DNA from: Acinetobacter gyllenbergii CIP 110306 = MTCC 11365
Lineage (GTDB): Bacteria > Pseudomonadota > Gammaproteobacteria > Pseudomonadales > Moraxellaceae
Assembly: GCF_000413855.1 (NCBI RefSeq)
Contig: NZ_ATGG01000028.1
Location: forward strand, 62,001 to 126,000
Length of the DNA stretch: 64,000 nucleotides
Reading direction: 5' to 3'
A program made the position numbers and the translations under genes. The notes beneath the pieces are model-generated. The model did no database searches. It saw only the letters and a program-made list of their open reading frames with translations, and was not told the origin of the DNA. Below are positions 41,467-51,164 of this stretch, in pieces. The first letter of the stretch is position 1. Every line of letters starts with the position of its first letter.

Positions 41467-42681
41467 ATGTTTCAACATATCCCACCTTATGCAGGCGATC
41501 CGATCCTTTCATTGATGGAACAGTTCAATGCTGATCCACGTGCTGAAAAGGTCAACCTCAGTATTGGTTTGTACTATAACGAAGACAGTATCGTTCCTCA
41601 GCTTGATACCATTATCGAAGCACAAAAACGTATTGCACCTAAAAATACGCAAACCAAGCTTTACTTACCAATGGAAGGTTTCAAGCCTTACCGTGATGCG
41701 ATTCAAGCCTTATTGTTTGGTGCCAACAGCCCTGCAATTCAACAAGGTCGTGTTGCAACGATTCAAACGTTGGGTGGTTCTGGTGCATTAAAAGTCGGTG
41801 CAGACTTCTTAAAAACCTACTTCCCAAATTCAGAAGTTTGGGTCAGCCAACCAACTTGGGATAACCACGTTGCCATCTTCAATGGTGCTGGTATCAAGAG
41901 CAACTTCTACCCATACTTCGATGCTGAAACACGTGGCGTTGATTTTGATGGGATGTTGTCTACGCTGAAAACATTGCCAGAACAAAGCATTGTGTTATTG
42001 CACCCATGCTGCCATAACCCAACAGGCGCAGACTTGAATCCAGCACAATGGGATCAAGTGATTGTGGTATTAAAAGAACGTAACCTGATTCCATTCCTCG
42101 ACATCGCGTATCAAGGTTTCGGCGACGGTATGGAACAAGATGCCTATGCCATTCGTGCTTTAGACCAAGCAGGTCTAAACTTTATTGTCAGCAACTCGTT
42201 CTCTAAAATCTTCTCACTTTACGGTGAGCGTGTTGGCGGTTTAACGTTCGTATGTGACGATGCTGAAGCAGCAAAATGCACATTCGGTCAGTTGAAAGCA
42301 ACGGTACGTCGTATCTACTCTAGCCCACCAACAACAGGTGCATGGTTGGTTGATCAAGTGTTAAATGACGCTGATCTGAATCAACAATGGCAAGGCGAAG
42401 TCAAAGAGATGCGTGAGCGTATTATCAAAATGCGTAGCATCTTAAAAGATGAGTTGACTAAAGCCCTTCCTGAGCGTGACTTTAGCTACCTTGTGAATCA
42501 AAAAGGCATGTTCAGCTATACCGGTTTAACCGCTGAGCAAGTGGACATTCTTCGTGAAGAATATGCAATCTACTTGGTACGAAGTGGTCGTATCTGTGTT
42601 GCAGGCCTGAACATGAACAACGTATACAAAGTTGCCAAAGCAGTGGCTGAAGTTTTAGCAAAATCTGCTGCAACCGCTTAA
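41467..42681 (+). CDS. tyrB: Aromatic/aspartate aminotransferase (TyrB type)
   Basis: 404 residues from the ATG at 41467, preceded by AAAAGGACATTG. A class-I aminotransferase of the AspC/TyrB subfamily. It has NLSIGLYYNEDS near residues 30-41, LHPCCHNPTGADLNPAQWDQV, DIAYQGFGDG, the PLP lysine in SNSFSKIFSLYGERVGGLTFV (near 251) and the C-terminal substrate Arg near VRSGRICVAGLN. It transaminates aromatic amino acids or aspartate with 2-oxoglutarate. Divergent from the prp regulator with a shared operator-like site. In A. baumannii a similar gene sits at this position. Confidence 0.87.
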   Translation: MFQHIPPYAGDPILSLMEQFNADPRAEKVNLSIGLYYNEDSIVPQLDTIIEAQKRIAPKNTQTKLYLPMEGFKPYRDAIQALLFGANSPAIQQGRVATIQTLGGSGALKVGADFLKTYFPNSEVWVSQPTWDNHVAIFNGAGIKSNFYPYFDAETRGVDFDGMLSTLKTLPEQSIVLLHPCCHNPTGADLNPAQWDQVIVVLKERNLIPFLDIAYQGFGDGMEQDAYAIRALDQAGLNFIVSNSFSKIFSLYGERVGGLTFVCDDAEAAKCTFGQLKATVRRIYSSPPTTGAWLVDQVLNDADLNQQWQGEVKEMRERIIKMRSILKDELTKALPERDFSYLVNQKGMFSYTGLTAEQVDILREEYAIYLVRSGRICVAGLNMNNVYKVAKAVAEVLAKSAATA

Positions 42682-42693
42682 GTTATCACGCAT

Positions 42694-42720
42694 AAAAAAG
42701 GCGCTTGAAGCGCCTTTTTT
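42694..42720. terminator. Bidirectional rho-independent terminator
   Basis: AAAAAAGGCGCTT / AAGCGCCTTTTTT stem between convergent tyrB and dld. Confidence 0.95.
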
Positions 42721-42740
42721 ATTTCCTGTTTTATTTAAAG

Positions 42741-44447
42741 TCAGGACTTGGCCTTGCCCCAATATTTTAATTTAGAAGTCTGTCCAATCCCGACATTAAA
42801 ACAATTATTCGGATCAAGTTTCTGGTAGAAATTGGCCAATGCAGGCTTGGCAATATACAAATGACCGACATTATGTTCGGCAGGATATTCCGCGCGGCGG
42901 GCATCCAGCAAATGCCACATTTTGTGCTCCATCGCTAAAGGATCATTGCCTTTTTTAAGGATGTAATCCTGATGAAAGACATGACAGAAAAAGTGCCCAT
43001 AATAGAGCTTATGTATGATCTGCTGTTCCATCTCCACAGGCAATTGCTCGACCCATTCACGGTCATTGCGGCGTAAAGCGATGTCTAGCGCCACAATATC
43101 CTCAACCTCATCCCGATGGGTATCACGATAACGAATTGCGGCACCTGCCACGGCAAAACGATGCAAAAAGGCTTTACGCCCTTCATCCGCATCACAGACA
43201 AAGAAATTGCCCGAAGCATGCACCGCAAAATAGTCTTGTAAAAATTGCTCGGTCTGGGCTTTGCAATTATTTTCAACGCGTAACATCAGATGATGCTCAT
43301 AACGATCGCGATATTCGGTCATCCGTTTCGGTAAATGACTCGGTAACAAGGTCGTGACCGCTTGTAAAAGATGATCGGTGAGTCCTTTGATTTTAAATTT
43401 TTCTAAAAAGCCATCGAGCTTGTCTTTTAATGCAAAAGCTTTCGGCACATTGGCGGTGCCAAATTTTTCAATAAACAGAAAGGTATCTTTGCCATATTTT
43501 TCACCAATATGATAGGCATCGCGGTGAATATATTCCCCTGCAATCGGCAAGCTTGGCAATGAAGTCAATAAATAACGGCGAATCGCGGTCAGGTCGTCGG
43601 CATCATTGCTGCCGATATAAAAGACATTGCTCTCGACCTTTTCATAGGTATCCAGACGTACCGCAAACACGCAGATTTTCCCTGCCGAACCTGAGGCTTC
43701 AAACAAACGCGATGGATCAGCATTAAAACGTGCAGGGCTATCGGCATCGACTTGGGTAACATCTTGCGCATAACGCTGATCGGATGCCTGTTTTTCTGCA
43801 TCATCTAAAATATCTGTGGCTTGATATTGTTGTTGCTCTAAACGGGTCAGGATTTCTTCTGGCGTTGCGCCCAAGTTCACCCCCAGATGATTCACCAATT
43901 CCAGCTGACCTTGCGCACTCACTTGCGCATACAGTGCTAACTCCGTATACGCAGGCCCACGACGCACCAAGGCACCACCTGAGTTATTACAGACCCCACC
44001 CAACACCGAAGCACCGATACAGGAAGAACCAATCACCGAATGCGGTTCACGATCATAGCCTTTCAGGATTTGTTCCAGATTGTCCAAGGTCGCCCCCGGC
44101 AAGCAAATCACCTGCTGACCCTCATGAATCACTTGAATGCCTTTTAAACGGCGTGTACTCATCACCAACACAGGGCGGTCATAATCATCGCCATAGGGGG
44201 TTGAACCACCAGTCAGGCCCGTATTGGCCGCTTGCATGATGACGATACAATCCGCTTCAATCGCTGCTTGTAATACCTGCCACTGTTCTAGCAAGGTGCC
44301 AGGGATCACTACTGCAAAGACTTTACCCTCACCAAAACGACGACCTTGCCGATACTGGCGGGTACTTTGATCATCGCTCAGTACATGCTGACGTCCAACA
44401 ATCTGCTGTAAACGACCAATCACTGCTTTGGGAGAAAATGTTTGCAT
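42741..44447 (-). CDS. dld: Quinone-dependent D-lactate dehydrogenase
   Basis: A 568-residue FAD protein matching the membrane-associated Dld of enterobacteria in length and layout. The N-terminal PCMH FAD-binding domain includes VIMQAANTGLTGGSTPYGDDYDRPVLVMSTRRLKGI and SVIGSSCIGASVLGGVCNNSGGALVRRGPAYTELALYAQV. The C-terminal membrane-binding half follows, with a FFCHVFHQDYILKKGNDP segment and EYPAEHNVGHLYIAKPALANFYQKLDPNN close to the end. It oxidises D-lactate to pyruvate. It is the last gene of the lld cluster, 310 bases after lldD. Confidence 0.9.
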   Translation of the reverse strand: MQTFSPKAVIGRLQQIVGRQHVLSDDQSTRQYRQGRRFGEGKVFAVVIPGTLLEQWQVLQAAIEADCIVIMQAANTGLTGGSTPYGDDYDRPVLVMSTRRLKGIQVIHEGQQVICLPGATLDNLEQILKGYDREPHSVIGSSCIGASVLGGVCNNSGGALVRRGPAYTELALYAQVSAQGQLELVNHLGVNLGATPEEILTRLEQQQYQATDILDDAEKQASDQRYAQDVTQVDADSPARFNADPSRLFEASGSAGKICVFAVRLDTYEKVESNVFYIGSNDADDLTAIRRYLLTSLPSLPIAGEYIHRDAYHIGEKYGKDTFLFIEKFGTANVPKAFALKDKLDGFLEKFKIKGLTDHLLQAVTTLLPSHLPKRMTEYRDRYEHHLMLRVENNCKAQTEQFLQDYFAVHASGNFFVCDADEGRKAFLHRFAVAGAAIRYRDTHRDEVEDIVALDIALRRNDREWVEQLPVEMEQQIIHKLYYGHFFCHVFHQDYILKKGNDPLAMEHKMWHLLDARRAEYPAEHNVGHLYIAKPALANFYQKLDPNNCFNVGIGQTSKLKYWGKAKS

Positions 44448-44589
44448 GATGGCTCCTTTGGGTCATTCATATAAAATCTAGCTATATCTTATGCATGCTA
44501 AAACTAGATCAACACGACAGGGACTTACGGTTTGTGGACTAGCTGATTCTCTAATTTGAATCAGCCCTTTATTTGCTATCGCGGTTGGC

Positions 44590-44681
44590 GGCAAGGATGC
44601 CGCCTGTTCCGATGCGGTAGCAGGGAAGTACCGTCATCGCAATAGAGGATTTTTGGTTACTTTTGATCCTTCAAAAGTGAC
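44590..44681. repeat. Intergenic repeat with two hairpins between lldD and dld
   Basis: The hairpin GGCGGC / GCCGCC (about 44588-44605) is followed by GTTACTTTTGA (44656-44666) / TCAAAAGTGAC (44671-44681). Layout is reminiscent of dispersed intergenic repeats in Acinetobacter; no protein product. Confidence 0.45.
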
Positions 44682-44757
44682 AAATGCCTATACCTCAGAC
44701 ATAAGCATGTCACCAGACTTGGAGGCCGTGCCTACTGCATCACTTAGCAAATTATTT

Positions 44758-45909
44758 TTAAAAACCTTGTTTGATTGCCTGTACCAAACAATCCGCATTA
44801 ATCTCTTGAATCGACTTAGCCCCTGTTAAGGTCATCGCCACCCGCATTTCCTTATCAATCAGATCGAGCAAGTTAGACACCCCTTGCCCACCTGCTGCTG
44901 CCAAGGCATAAACAAAGGCACGACCCAATAACACCGTATCCGCACCCAAGGCCAACATCCGCACCACATCCAGACCATTACGAATACCTGAATCAGCCAG
45001 AATCGCCAGATCACCCTTCACCGCGTCAGCAATCGCAGGTAAAGCCCGTGCAGAAGACAGCACCCCATCCAGTTGCCGCCCACCATGATTGGATACCACG
45101 ATGCCGTCTGCACCAAAACGGACTGCATCTTTGGCATCTTCAGGATCCAGAATCCCCTTAATCACCATCGGGCCATCCCAAAACTCACGAATCCACTCCA
45201 GATCTTTCCATGAAATCGACGGATCGAAATTAGAACCTAACCAGCCGATATAATCTTCAAGCCCAGTCGGTTTACCTAAATATTTCGAGATATTGCCCAA
45301 ATCATGCGGACGACCACACATCCCGACATTCCATGCCCAATGCGGATGAAACATAGACTGCACATAACGACGCATCGCCGCATTTGGACCACTCATCCCT
45401 GAATGCGCATCGCGATAGCGCGCACCCGGCACTGGCATATCCACGGTAAACACCAGTGTCGAACAACCTGCCGCTTTAGCACGTTCCAAGGCATTACGCA
45501 TAAAGCCACGATCACGCAACACATAGAGCTGGAACCACATTGGACGCTGAATTGCAGGCGCCACTTCTTCAATCGGACAGACCGAAACCGTCGATAAAGT
45601 AAATGGAATCCCTTTTTGATCTGCTGCCACTGCCGCCTGAACTTCGCCACGACGTGCATACATACCCGTTAAACCCACGGGTGCCAATGCCACAGGCATC
45701 GACAAGGTTTCATTAAACAGTTTGGTTTCCAGACTCAGCGCGGACATGTCATTCAACACCCGTTGACGCAAGGCGATGTCAGAAAGATCCTGCACATTAC
45801 GTTTTAAGGTATGTTCTGAATAGGCACCACCGTCGATATAGTGAAATAAAAACGGCGGTAAACGACGTTGTGCCGCAGCACGATAATCATTGCCAGAAGA
45901 AATAATCAT
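44758..45909 (-). CDS. lldD: L-lactate dehydrogenase, FMN-dependent
   Basis: A 383-residue alpha-hydroxyacid oxidase family protein. It has RRLPPFLFHYIDGGAYSEHTL at the start, FTLSTVSVCPIEEVAP, FQLYVLRDRGFMRNALERAK, MVIKGILDPEDAKDAVRFGADGIVVSNHGGRQLDGV (active-site His and Arg in SNHGGRQLD) and LLGRAFVYALAAAGGQGV. It oxidises L-lactate to pyruvate at the membrane, electrons going to quinone. Its start overlaps the end of lldR by four bases. Confidence 0.95.
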   Translation of the reverse strand: MIISSGNDYRAAAQRRLPPFLFHYIDGGAYSEHTLKRNVQDLSDIALRQRVLNDMSALSLETKLFNETLSMPVALAPVGLTGMYARRGEVQAAVAADQKGIPFTLSTVSVCPIEEVAPAIQRPMWFQLYVLRDRGFMRNALERAKAAGCSTLVFTVDMPVPGARYRDAHSGMSGPNAAMRRYVQSMFHPHWAWNVGMCGRPHDLGNISKYLGKPTGLEDYIGWLGSNFDPSISWKDLEWIREFWDGPMVIKGILDPEDAKDAVRFGADGIVVSNHGGRQLDGVLSSARALPAIADAVKGDLAILADSGIRNGLDVVRMLALGADTVLLGRAFVYALAAAGGQGVSNLLDLIDKEMRVAMTLTGAKSIQEINADCLVQAIKQGF

Positions 45910-46661
45910 TTTGAGTCCACTCTCGTTAAACGTGTTGCACGTTTCTGGCGCGCTTCATCTTCGCCCAGAGCACGTACATGATTAATCACAAATTCAATAT
46001 GCCCACACACCGCTTGGCGTGCAGCTTCGGGATCTTGACGATCAATCGCATCCATCACCTGAAAATGCTGCTCGCTGAGCAAGTCACCATTGACAGGATG
46101 GTTATAAACTTTGTTACGCCCGAGCAAGACGTTGTATTGCAGCAAGTCAAACAAACTACGCATCATTTGGATCAGCACAATATTGTGTGAGGCCTCCGCA
46201 ATCGCTAAATGAAATTCTGCATCCGCCACTGCCGCCCGAGCTGAATCGCCTGCATTTTGATAACGGCTGATCTCATCAAAACAATGATGAATTTTGGCAC
46301 GATCTTCAGGTGTTGAACGCAATGCGGCGTACCATGCAGTGCCGCCTTCAAGCAACAAACGCGCTTCCTGTACATCAAAACGGTACAGTGGATCTTCTTC
46401 AATCAAATGACTGATCGGATTGACGATGAGCTGTTGCGGCCACTGCTCGGGTAATTGTTGAATATAGGTCCCATCACCACGGCGGCTACTCAACACCCCC
46501 TGACTATTCAACTGTTGAATCGCTTCACGCAAGGACGGACGAGATACGCCTAAGCTGGTCGCCAGTTGGCGCTCGGCAGGTAAGCGATCACCTTGTTTCA
46601 TCTGGCGTTGCTCAATGAGTGCCTGTAATTTCATGACCACTTGATCGGAGATTCTCATCAC
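45906..46661 (-). CDS. lldR: GntR-family regulator of lactate utilisation
   Basis: A 251-residue FadR-type regulator. The winged helix is LQALIEQRQMKQGDRLPAERQLATSLGVSRPSLREAIQQLNSQGVLSSRRGDGTYI (residues 12-67), followed by an FCD ligand-binding domain (ALRSTPEDRAKIHHCFDEISRY, DAEFHLAIAEASHNIVLIQMMRSL). LldR represses the lld operon and is released by lactate. Between lldP and lldD in the operon. Two operator palindromes upstream of lldP (48404, 48510) are its probable sites. Confidence 0.93.
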   Translation of the reverse strand: MMRISDQVVMKLQALIEQRQMKQGDRLPAERQLATSLGVSRPSLREAIQQLNSQGVLSSRRGDGTYIQQLPEQWPQQLIVNPISHLIEEDPLYRFDVQEARLLLEGGTAWYAALRSTPEDRAKIHHCFDEISRYQNAGDSARAAVADAEFHLAIAEASHNIVLIQMMRSLFDLLQYNVLLGRNKVYNHPVNGDLLSEQHFQVMDAIDRQDPEAARQAVCGHIEFVINHVRALGEDEARQKRATRLTRVDSK

Positions 46662-46677
46662 ATTTCCTTGATTAGCG

Positions 46678-48339
46678 TTATGGAATCATCCACGGCACCA
46701 GATAAGCCTGAACCGTGACAATGATGCCGACAAAGACAGTAAATATGATGCTATGTTTTACCGTGAAACGAAACAAGTCCGATTCTTTTCCAACCAAACC
46801 CACCGCGGCACAGGCAATCGCAATCGATTGCGGTGAAATCATCTTGCCCGTTACGCCCCCACTGGTATTGGCAGCCACCAGTAACACTTCGGGAATACCG
46901 ATTTGCTGCGCTGTGGTGGCTTGCAATGCCGAGAACAAGGCATTGGATGAGGTATCGGAACCCGTCAGGAAGACACCCAGCCAACCCAAGAAGGGTGAGA
47001 AAAAAGTAAAGGCATGCCCTGTATGTGAAAGTGCTAAAGCCAAGGTCGCAGACAGGCCTGAGTAATTGGCAATAAAGGCAAAGGCCAATACCATGCCAAT
47101 CGAATAAATTGGGGTTTTTAACTCATTTAATGTTTCAGCAAAGGTACTGACCGCGTCACGGGTTTTCATTTTCAGGAAAATGATGGTGATGATCGCCGCA
47201 ATAAAAATGGCAGTGCCTGTGGCAGAGAACCAATCGAATTTATAAATCGCTTCATAGGCCGTGGTTTCAGACACAATCGGCGGCATTTTTTCCACCAGTT
47301 TATGCAGATACGGCACTTCGATTTTAAAAATCCAATCCGCCAAGGCACCGTCTTTGGCAAATAATGACTTGAATGGTTTGATACTCCAAATCGTCACCAT
47401 CAGCGTCAAAATCATAAACGGCGACCATGCTTTGGCAATCTGTGCAATGCTATAACGCTGTTGTGATGAGGCCGCATAGCTAGCTGCTTGTTCATCAGTC
47501 ATTTCAAAACGGAAAATATGTTTCGGTTTCCAGACACGGAACAGCAAGGTCAAACTGACCAATGAGGCAATCGCAGCGGTAATATCAGGCAGTTCGGGTC
47601 CCAAAAAGTTCGAGGTCAGGTATTGTGCAATGGCAAAAGCACTACCACCGACCAGTACCGCAGGCCAAGTCTCTTTCACGCCACGCCAACCGTCCATGAT
47701 CGCCATAATCCAGAACAGCACAATGATGGTTAAAAAAGGCAATTGGCGACCGACCATCTGGCTGATTTCCATAGTATCGACACCAGATACCTGTCCAGCC
47801 ACGATAATCGGAATCCCCATGGCACCGAAGGCCACAGGCGCCGTATTCACAATCAGACAGAGGCCCGCAGCATATAGCGGTTTAAAGCCTAAGCCGACCA
47901 ATAGGGCTGCTGTAATGGCGACTGGTGCACCAAAGCCTGCCGCACCTTCTAAAAAAGTCCCAAAGGCAAAACCGACCAACAGCATCTGTAGGCGCTGATC
48001 TTCAGTAATCGATAAAATACTGGAGCGAATCACATCAAACTGCCCTGTTTTTACCGAAATTTTATACAGGAACACCGCCCCAATAATAATCCAAGAGATC
48101 GGCCATAAACCGTAAAAAAAGCCATAAACCACGGAAGCAAATGCCATTTCTACTGGCATCTGATAAAACACTAAAGCGATGACAAGGGCAAGAATGACCG
48201 TACAGGTCCCCGCAATACTGCCCTTTAAACGAAATACCGCCAAAGCCAGAAAGAAGAAGATAATCGGAATCAGCGCAACGGCACTGGATAACCAAATATT
48301 ATTCAAAGGATCATAAAGTTGTTGCCACACATTAAGCAT
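46678..48339 (-). CDS. lldP: L-lactate permease
   Basis: 553 residues from the ATG at 48339, with AAGGAG 6 bases upstream (48345 is the alternative). Polytopic, with about 13 hydrophobic segments. Conserved family landmarks include GFAFGTFLEGAAGFGAPVAITAALLVGLGF near residues 110-140 and the C-terminal GSDTSSNALFSALQATTAQQIGIPEVLLVAANTSGGVTGKMISPQSIAIACAAVG. It takes up lactate (and glycolate) with protons. First gene of lldP-lldR-lldD-dld. Downstream genes follow within 17 bases or overlap. Confidence 0.95.
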   Translation of the reverse strand: MLNVWQQLYDPLNNIWLSSAVALIPIIFFFLALAVFRLKGSIAGTCTVILALVIALVFYQMPVEMAFASVVYGFFYGLWPISWIIIGAVFLYKISVKTGQFDVIRSSILSITEDQRLQMLLVGFAFGTFLEGAAGFGAPVAITAALLVGLGFKPLYAAGLCLIVNTAPVAFGAMGIPIIVAGQVSGVDTMEISQMVGRQLPFLTIIVLFWIMAIMDGWRGVKETWPAVLVGGSAFAIAQYLTSNFLGPELPDITAAIASLVSLTLLFRVWKPKHIFRFEMTDEQAASYAASSQQRYSIAQIAKAWSPFMILTLMVTIWSIKPFKSLFAKDGALADWIFKIEVPYLHKLVEKMPPIVSETTAYEAIYKFDWFSATGTAIFIAAIITIIFLKMKTRDAVSTFAETLNELKTPIYSIGMVLAFAFIANYSGLSATLALALSHTGHAFTFFSPFLGWLGVFLTGSDTSSNALFSALQATTAQQIGIPEVLLVAANTSGGVTGKMISPQSIAIACAAVGLVGKESDLFRFTVKHSIIFTVFVGIIVTVQAYLVPWMIP

Positions 48340-48403
48340 TCTCATCTCCTTGAAATGCTGGGCGCTATTTTGTTTTCACTTCGAGACAAAACATCATCAC
48401 GAA

Positions 48404-48526
48404 TATTGGTATGACCAATATAAATTTTATTGGTAAAATTTATCCATTTACACAAGTCGCTTATCTTAATTACATGAATTATCAGGCGCAACCATCAATC
48501 GCCCACCAATATTGGTAAGACCAATA
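48404..48526 (-). promoter_or_regulatory. Twin LldR operators flanking the lldP promoter region
   Basis: TATTGGTATGACCAATA (48404-48420) and TATTGGTAAGACCAATA (48510-48526), near-perfect 17-base dyads, 106 bases apart. Between them on the minus strand TTGCGC, 17 bases and TAAGAT form a plausible promoter. The spacing suggests DNA looping. Confidence 0.75.
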
Positions 48527-48682
48527 ATAATTAAAATCAAATCAACCCTTTTCTGTTGCTGTGGACTTTTAGCATTCGACTAAAGTCTGATAAAAAATAT
48601 CCCGAGCAGTATTCCATTTGTGTACTTCGGGTTACCAATCGCGAAAGACAAAACTATAAATATGACTTTTAGACGATATCTG

Positions 48683-48688
48683 TATAAT
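48683..48688 (+). promoter_or_regulatory. -10 element of the pgm promoter
   Basis: TATAAT 38 bases before the pgm start; no convincing -35. Confidence 0.55.
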
Positions 48689-48725
48689 CTGTTCACAACT
48701 CAAAACAGCAATTGAATTGAAAAAT

Positions 48726-50096
48726 ATGACGCAACTGACTTGCTTTAAAGCCTACGATATTCGCGGCAAACTCGGCACAGAACTGAATGAAGAGATTGCC
48801 TATAACATTGGTCGTGCCTATGGACAAATCTACCAACCAAAAACGGTTGTGATCGGTTGTGATATCCGTTTAAGTAGCGAAGGCCTAAAACAGTCAACCA
48901 TTCAGGGTTTAAATGATGCAGGAGTAAATGTACTTGATCTCGGTATGACAGGGACTGAGGAAGTCTATTTCGCTGCCTTCCATCTCGATGTACAAGGTGG
49001 GATTGAAGTGACTGCCAGCCACAACCCAATGGATTACAACGGGATGAAATTGGTGCGTGAGAATGCACGTCCAATCAGTGCAGAAACGGGATTAAAAGAA
49101 ATTCAGGCATTGGCTGAAACTGGCCAATTTAACGAAGTATCGCAAAAAGGCACAACGCAAAACTATAATATTTTGCCTGAGTTTATTGATCACCTTCTGA
49201 CCTATATTGATCCACAAAAAATTAAACCGCTTAAACTGGTGGTCAATGCAGGCAACGGTGCAGCAGGTCATGTGATTGATGCCATCGAACAAAAATTCCA
49301 ACAACTGAACATTCCCGTTGAGTTCATTAAAATTCACCATGAAGCAGATGGCACTTTCCCGAATGGTATCCCGAACCCAATCCTCATTGAAAACCGAGAC
49401 AGTACGCGTGATGCCGTACTTCAGCATCAAGCCGATATGGGCATTGCCTGGGATGGCGACTTTGACCGTTGCTTCCTGTTTGATGAAAAAGGGCAATTTA
49501 TCGAAGGTTATTACATCGTTGGTTTATTGGCACAGGCCTTCCTGATCAAACAGGCTGGTGAAAAAATTGTGCATGACCCACGTTTGGTCTGGAATACCTT
49601 TGACATCGTCGATCAATACCAAGGCATCGCAGTACAATCTAAATCTGGACATGCATTTATTAAGGATGTCATGCGTGAACACAATGCCGTGTACGGCGGT
49701 GAAATGAGCGCGCACCACTATTTCCGTGATTTTGCCTATTGCGATAGCGGTATGATTCCTTGGTTACTGACTATTGCCCTACTCTCGGAAACAGGTCAAT
49801 CACTCTCAACGCTAGTTGAAAACATGATTGCCAAATTCCCATGTAGTGGTGAAATCAACTTTAAAGTGGCAGATACCCAAGCCACCGTACAAAAGATCTT
49901 TGATCATTATGCCGATCAAAATCCGCAAGTAGACCGTACTGATGGGGTGAGCCTTGATTTTGGTGCATGGCGTTTAAATGTCCGTGCTTCCAATACCGAG
50001 CCTTTACTGCGTTTAAATATTGAAAGCCGTGCCGATCAAAACCCGCAACCGATGCAACATTATGTTGATGAATTAACTGGGTTAATTCAGGGTTAA
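48726..50096 (+). CDS. pgm: Phosphoglucomutase/phosphomannomutase
   Basis: 456 residues from the ATG at 48726 (a TTG at 48717 is the alternative). It has the FKAYDIRGKLGTE N-terminus, the phosphoserine loop VTASHNPMDYNGMKLV (near residues 103-118), the metal loop IAWDGDFDRCFLFDE (near 244-258), GGEMSAHHYFRDFAYCDSGM and the phosphate-binding RASNTEPLLRLNIES at the end. It interconverts hexose 1- and 6-phosphates for capsule precursors. It is convergent with gne1 and divergent from lldP, as in Acinetobacter K loci. Confidence 0.92.
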   Translation: MTQLTCFKAYDIRGKLGTELNEEIAYNIGRAYGQIYQPKTVVIGCDIRLSSEGLKQSTIQGLNDAGVNVLDLGMTGTEEVYFAAFHLDVQGGIEVTASHNPMDYNGMKLVRENARPISAETGLKEIQALAETGQFNEVSQKGTTQNYNILPEFIDHLLTYIDPQKIKPLKLVVNAGNGAAGHVIDAIEQKFQQLNIPVEFIKIHHEADGTFPNGIPNPILIENRDSTRDAVLQHQADMGIAWDGDFDRCFLFDEKGQFIEGYYIVGLLAQAFLIKQAGEKIVHDPRLVWNTFDIVDQYQGIAVQSKSGHAFIKDVMREHNAVYGGEMSAHHYFRDFAYCDSGMIPWLLTIALLSETGQSLSTLVENMIAKFPCSGEINFKVADTQATVQKIFDHYADQNPQVDRTDGVSLDFGAWRLNVRASNTEPLLRLNIESRADQNPQPMQHYVDELTGLIQG

Positions 50097-50107
50097 TTCA
50101 GCCCAAT

Positions 50108-50134
50108 AAAAAAGGAGCATATTGCTCCTTTTTT
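50108..50134. terminator. Bidirectional rho-independent terminator
   Basis: AAAAAAGGAGCA / TGCTCCTTTTTT stem between pgm and the convergent capsule operon. It ends the capsule transcript. Confidence 0.95.
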
Positions 50135-50147
50135 ATTGCTTTAGCAT

Positions 50148-51164
50148 TCAGTTAAAGCCGTTGGGATTCTGCTTCTGCCAATTCCAGCTATCCGCCAGCA
50201 TATCTTCCAAGGTATATTGAGGCTGCCAACCGAGCTCGCCCAATGCACGCGTATTGTCTGCAAATGAAGTGGCAACATCACCTGCACGACGTGGTGCAAA
50301 TTCAAACGCAACAGGCACACCATTGATTTGCTCAAAGGTATTTTTGACTTGTAATACCGATGAGCCATTGCCCGTGCCAATGTTCCAAGCACGACAGCCT
50401 TGTGTAGATAAACGATTATTCAAAGCACACAGATGAGCATTGGCCAGATCCACCACATGGATATAATCACGAACACCAGTACCATCTACAGTGTCATAAT
50501 CATTGCCATAAATGGACAATTTTTCACGACGGCCCACTGCGACCTGTGTGACATACGGCATGAGATTATTTGGAATCCCCTGCGGATCTTCACCAATCTG
50601 ACCGCTTTTATGCGCGCCAACAGGATTAAAATAACGAAGTAAAGCAATCGACCAGCGTGCATCTGCTTGTGCGAGTTTTTGCAGCATTTGCTCAACAATC
50701 AGTTTGGTATAACCATAATTGTTATTTGGCATTCCCGTTGGCATATCTTCATTCAAAGGCGACACATTGGCTTCGTCATAAACCGTTGCAGATGAGCTGA
50801 ATACCAGGCTAAATACACCTGCGCGCTCCATCGCCTTGACCAACTGGATACTACCCGCAATATTATTATCAAAATAAGCCAATGGAATCTGCTGGCTTTC
50901 ACCAACCGCTTTCAGACCAGCAAAATGAATGACTGCATCAATCTGATGGTCTTGGAAAACTGAATCTAACTCAGCCTGATTGCGAATATCACCCTGCACA
51001 AACACCAAACTTTTATTTGCTAATGCTTGTACTCGACCTAAAGATTCATCTGAGCTGTTTGAGAGGTTATCGAAAACAATCACCTCGTGACCTGCAGTAA
51101 GCAACTCTAAACAAGTATGGGAGCCAATATAGCCCGCACCACCCGTCACTAAAATTTTAGCCAT
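50148..51164 (-). CDS. gne1: UDP-glucose / UDP-GlcNAc 4-epimerase
   Basis: A 338-residue extended SDR enzyme. It has the NAD motif ILVTGGAGYIGSHTCLELLTAGHEVIVFDNLSNSS, the catalytic Ser-Tyr-Lys with YGYTKLIVEQM (Tyr near 149, Lys near 153), and RYFNPVGAHKSGQIGEDP. It belongs to the GalE/Gne group. In Acinetobacter K loci this position is called gne1, and it supplies UDP-Gal or UDP-GalNAc. Sequence alone does not settle which. It overlaps the end of gpi by 8 bases. Confidence 0.9.
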   Translation of the reverse strand: MAKILVTGGAGYIGSHTCLELLTAGHEVIVFDNLSNSSDESLGRVQALANKSLVFVQGDIRNQAELDSVFQDHQIDAVIHFAGLKAVGESQQIPLAYFDNNIAGSIQLVKAMERAGVFSLVFSSSATVYDEANVSPLNEDMPTGMPNNNYGYTKLIVEQMLQKLAQADARWSIALLRYFNPVGAHKSGQIGEDPQGIPNNLMPYVTQVAVGRREKLSIYGNDYDTVDGTGVRDYIHVVDLANAHLCALNNRLSTQGCRAWNIGTGNGSSVLQVKNTFEQINGVPVAFEFAPRRAGDVATSFADNTRALGELGWQPQYTLEDMLADSWNWQKQNPNGFN

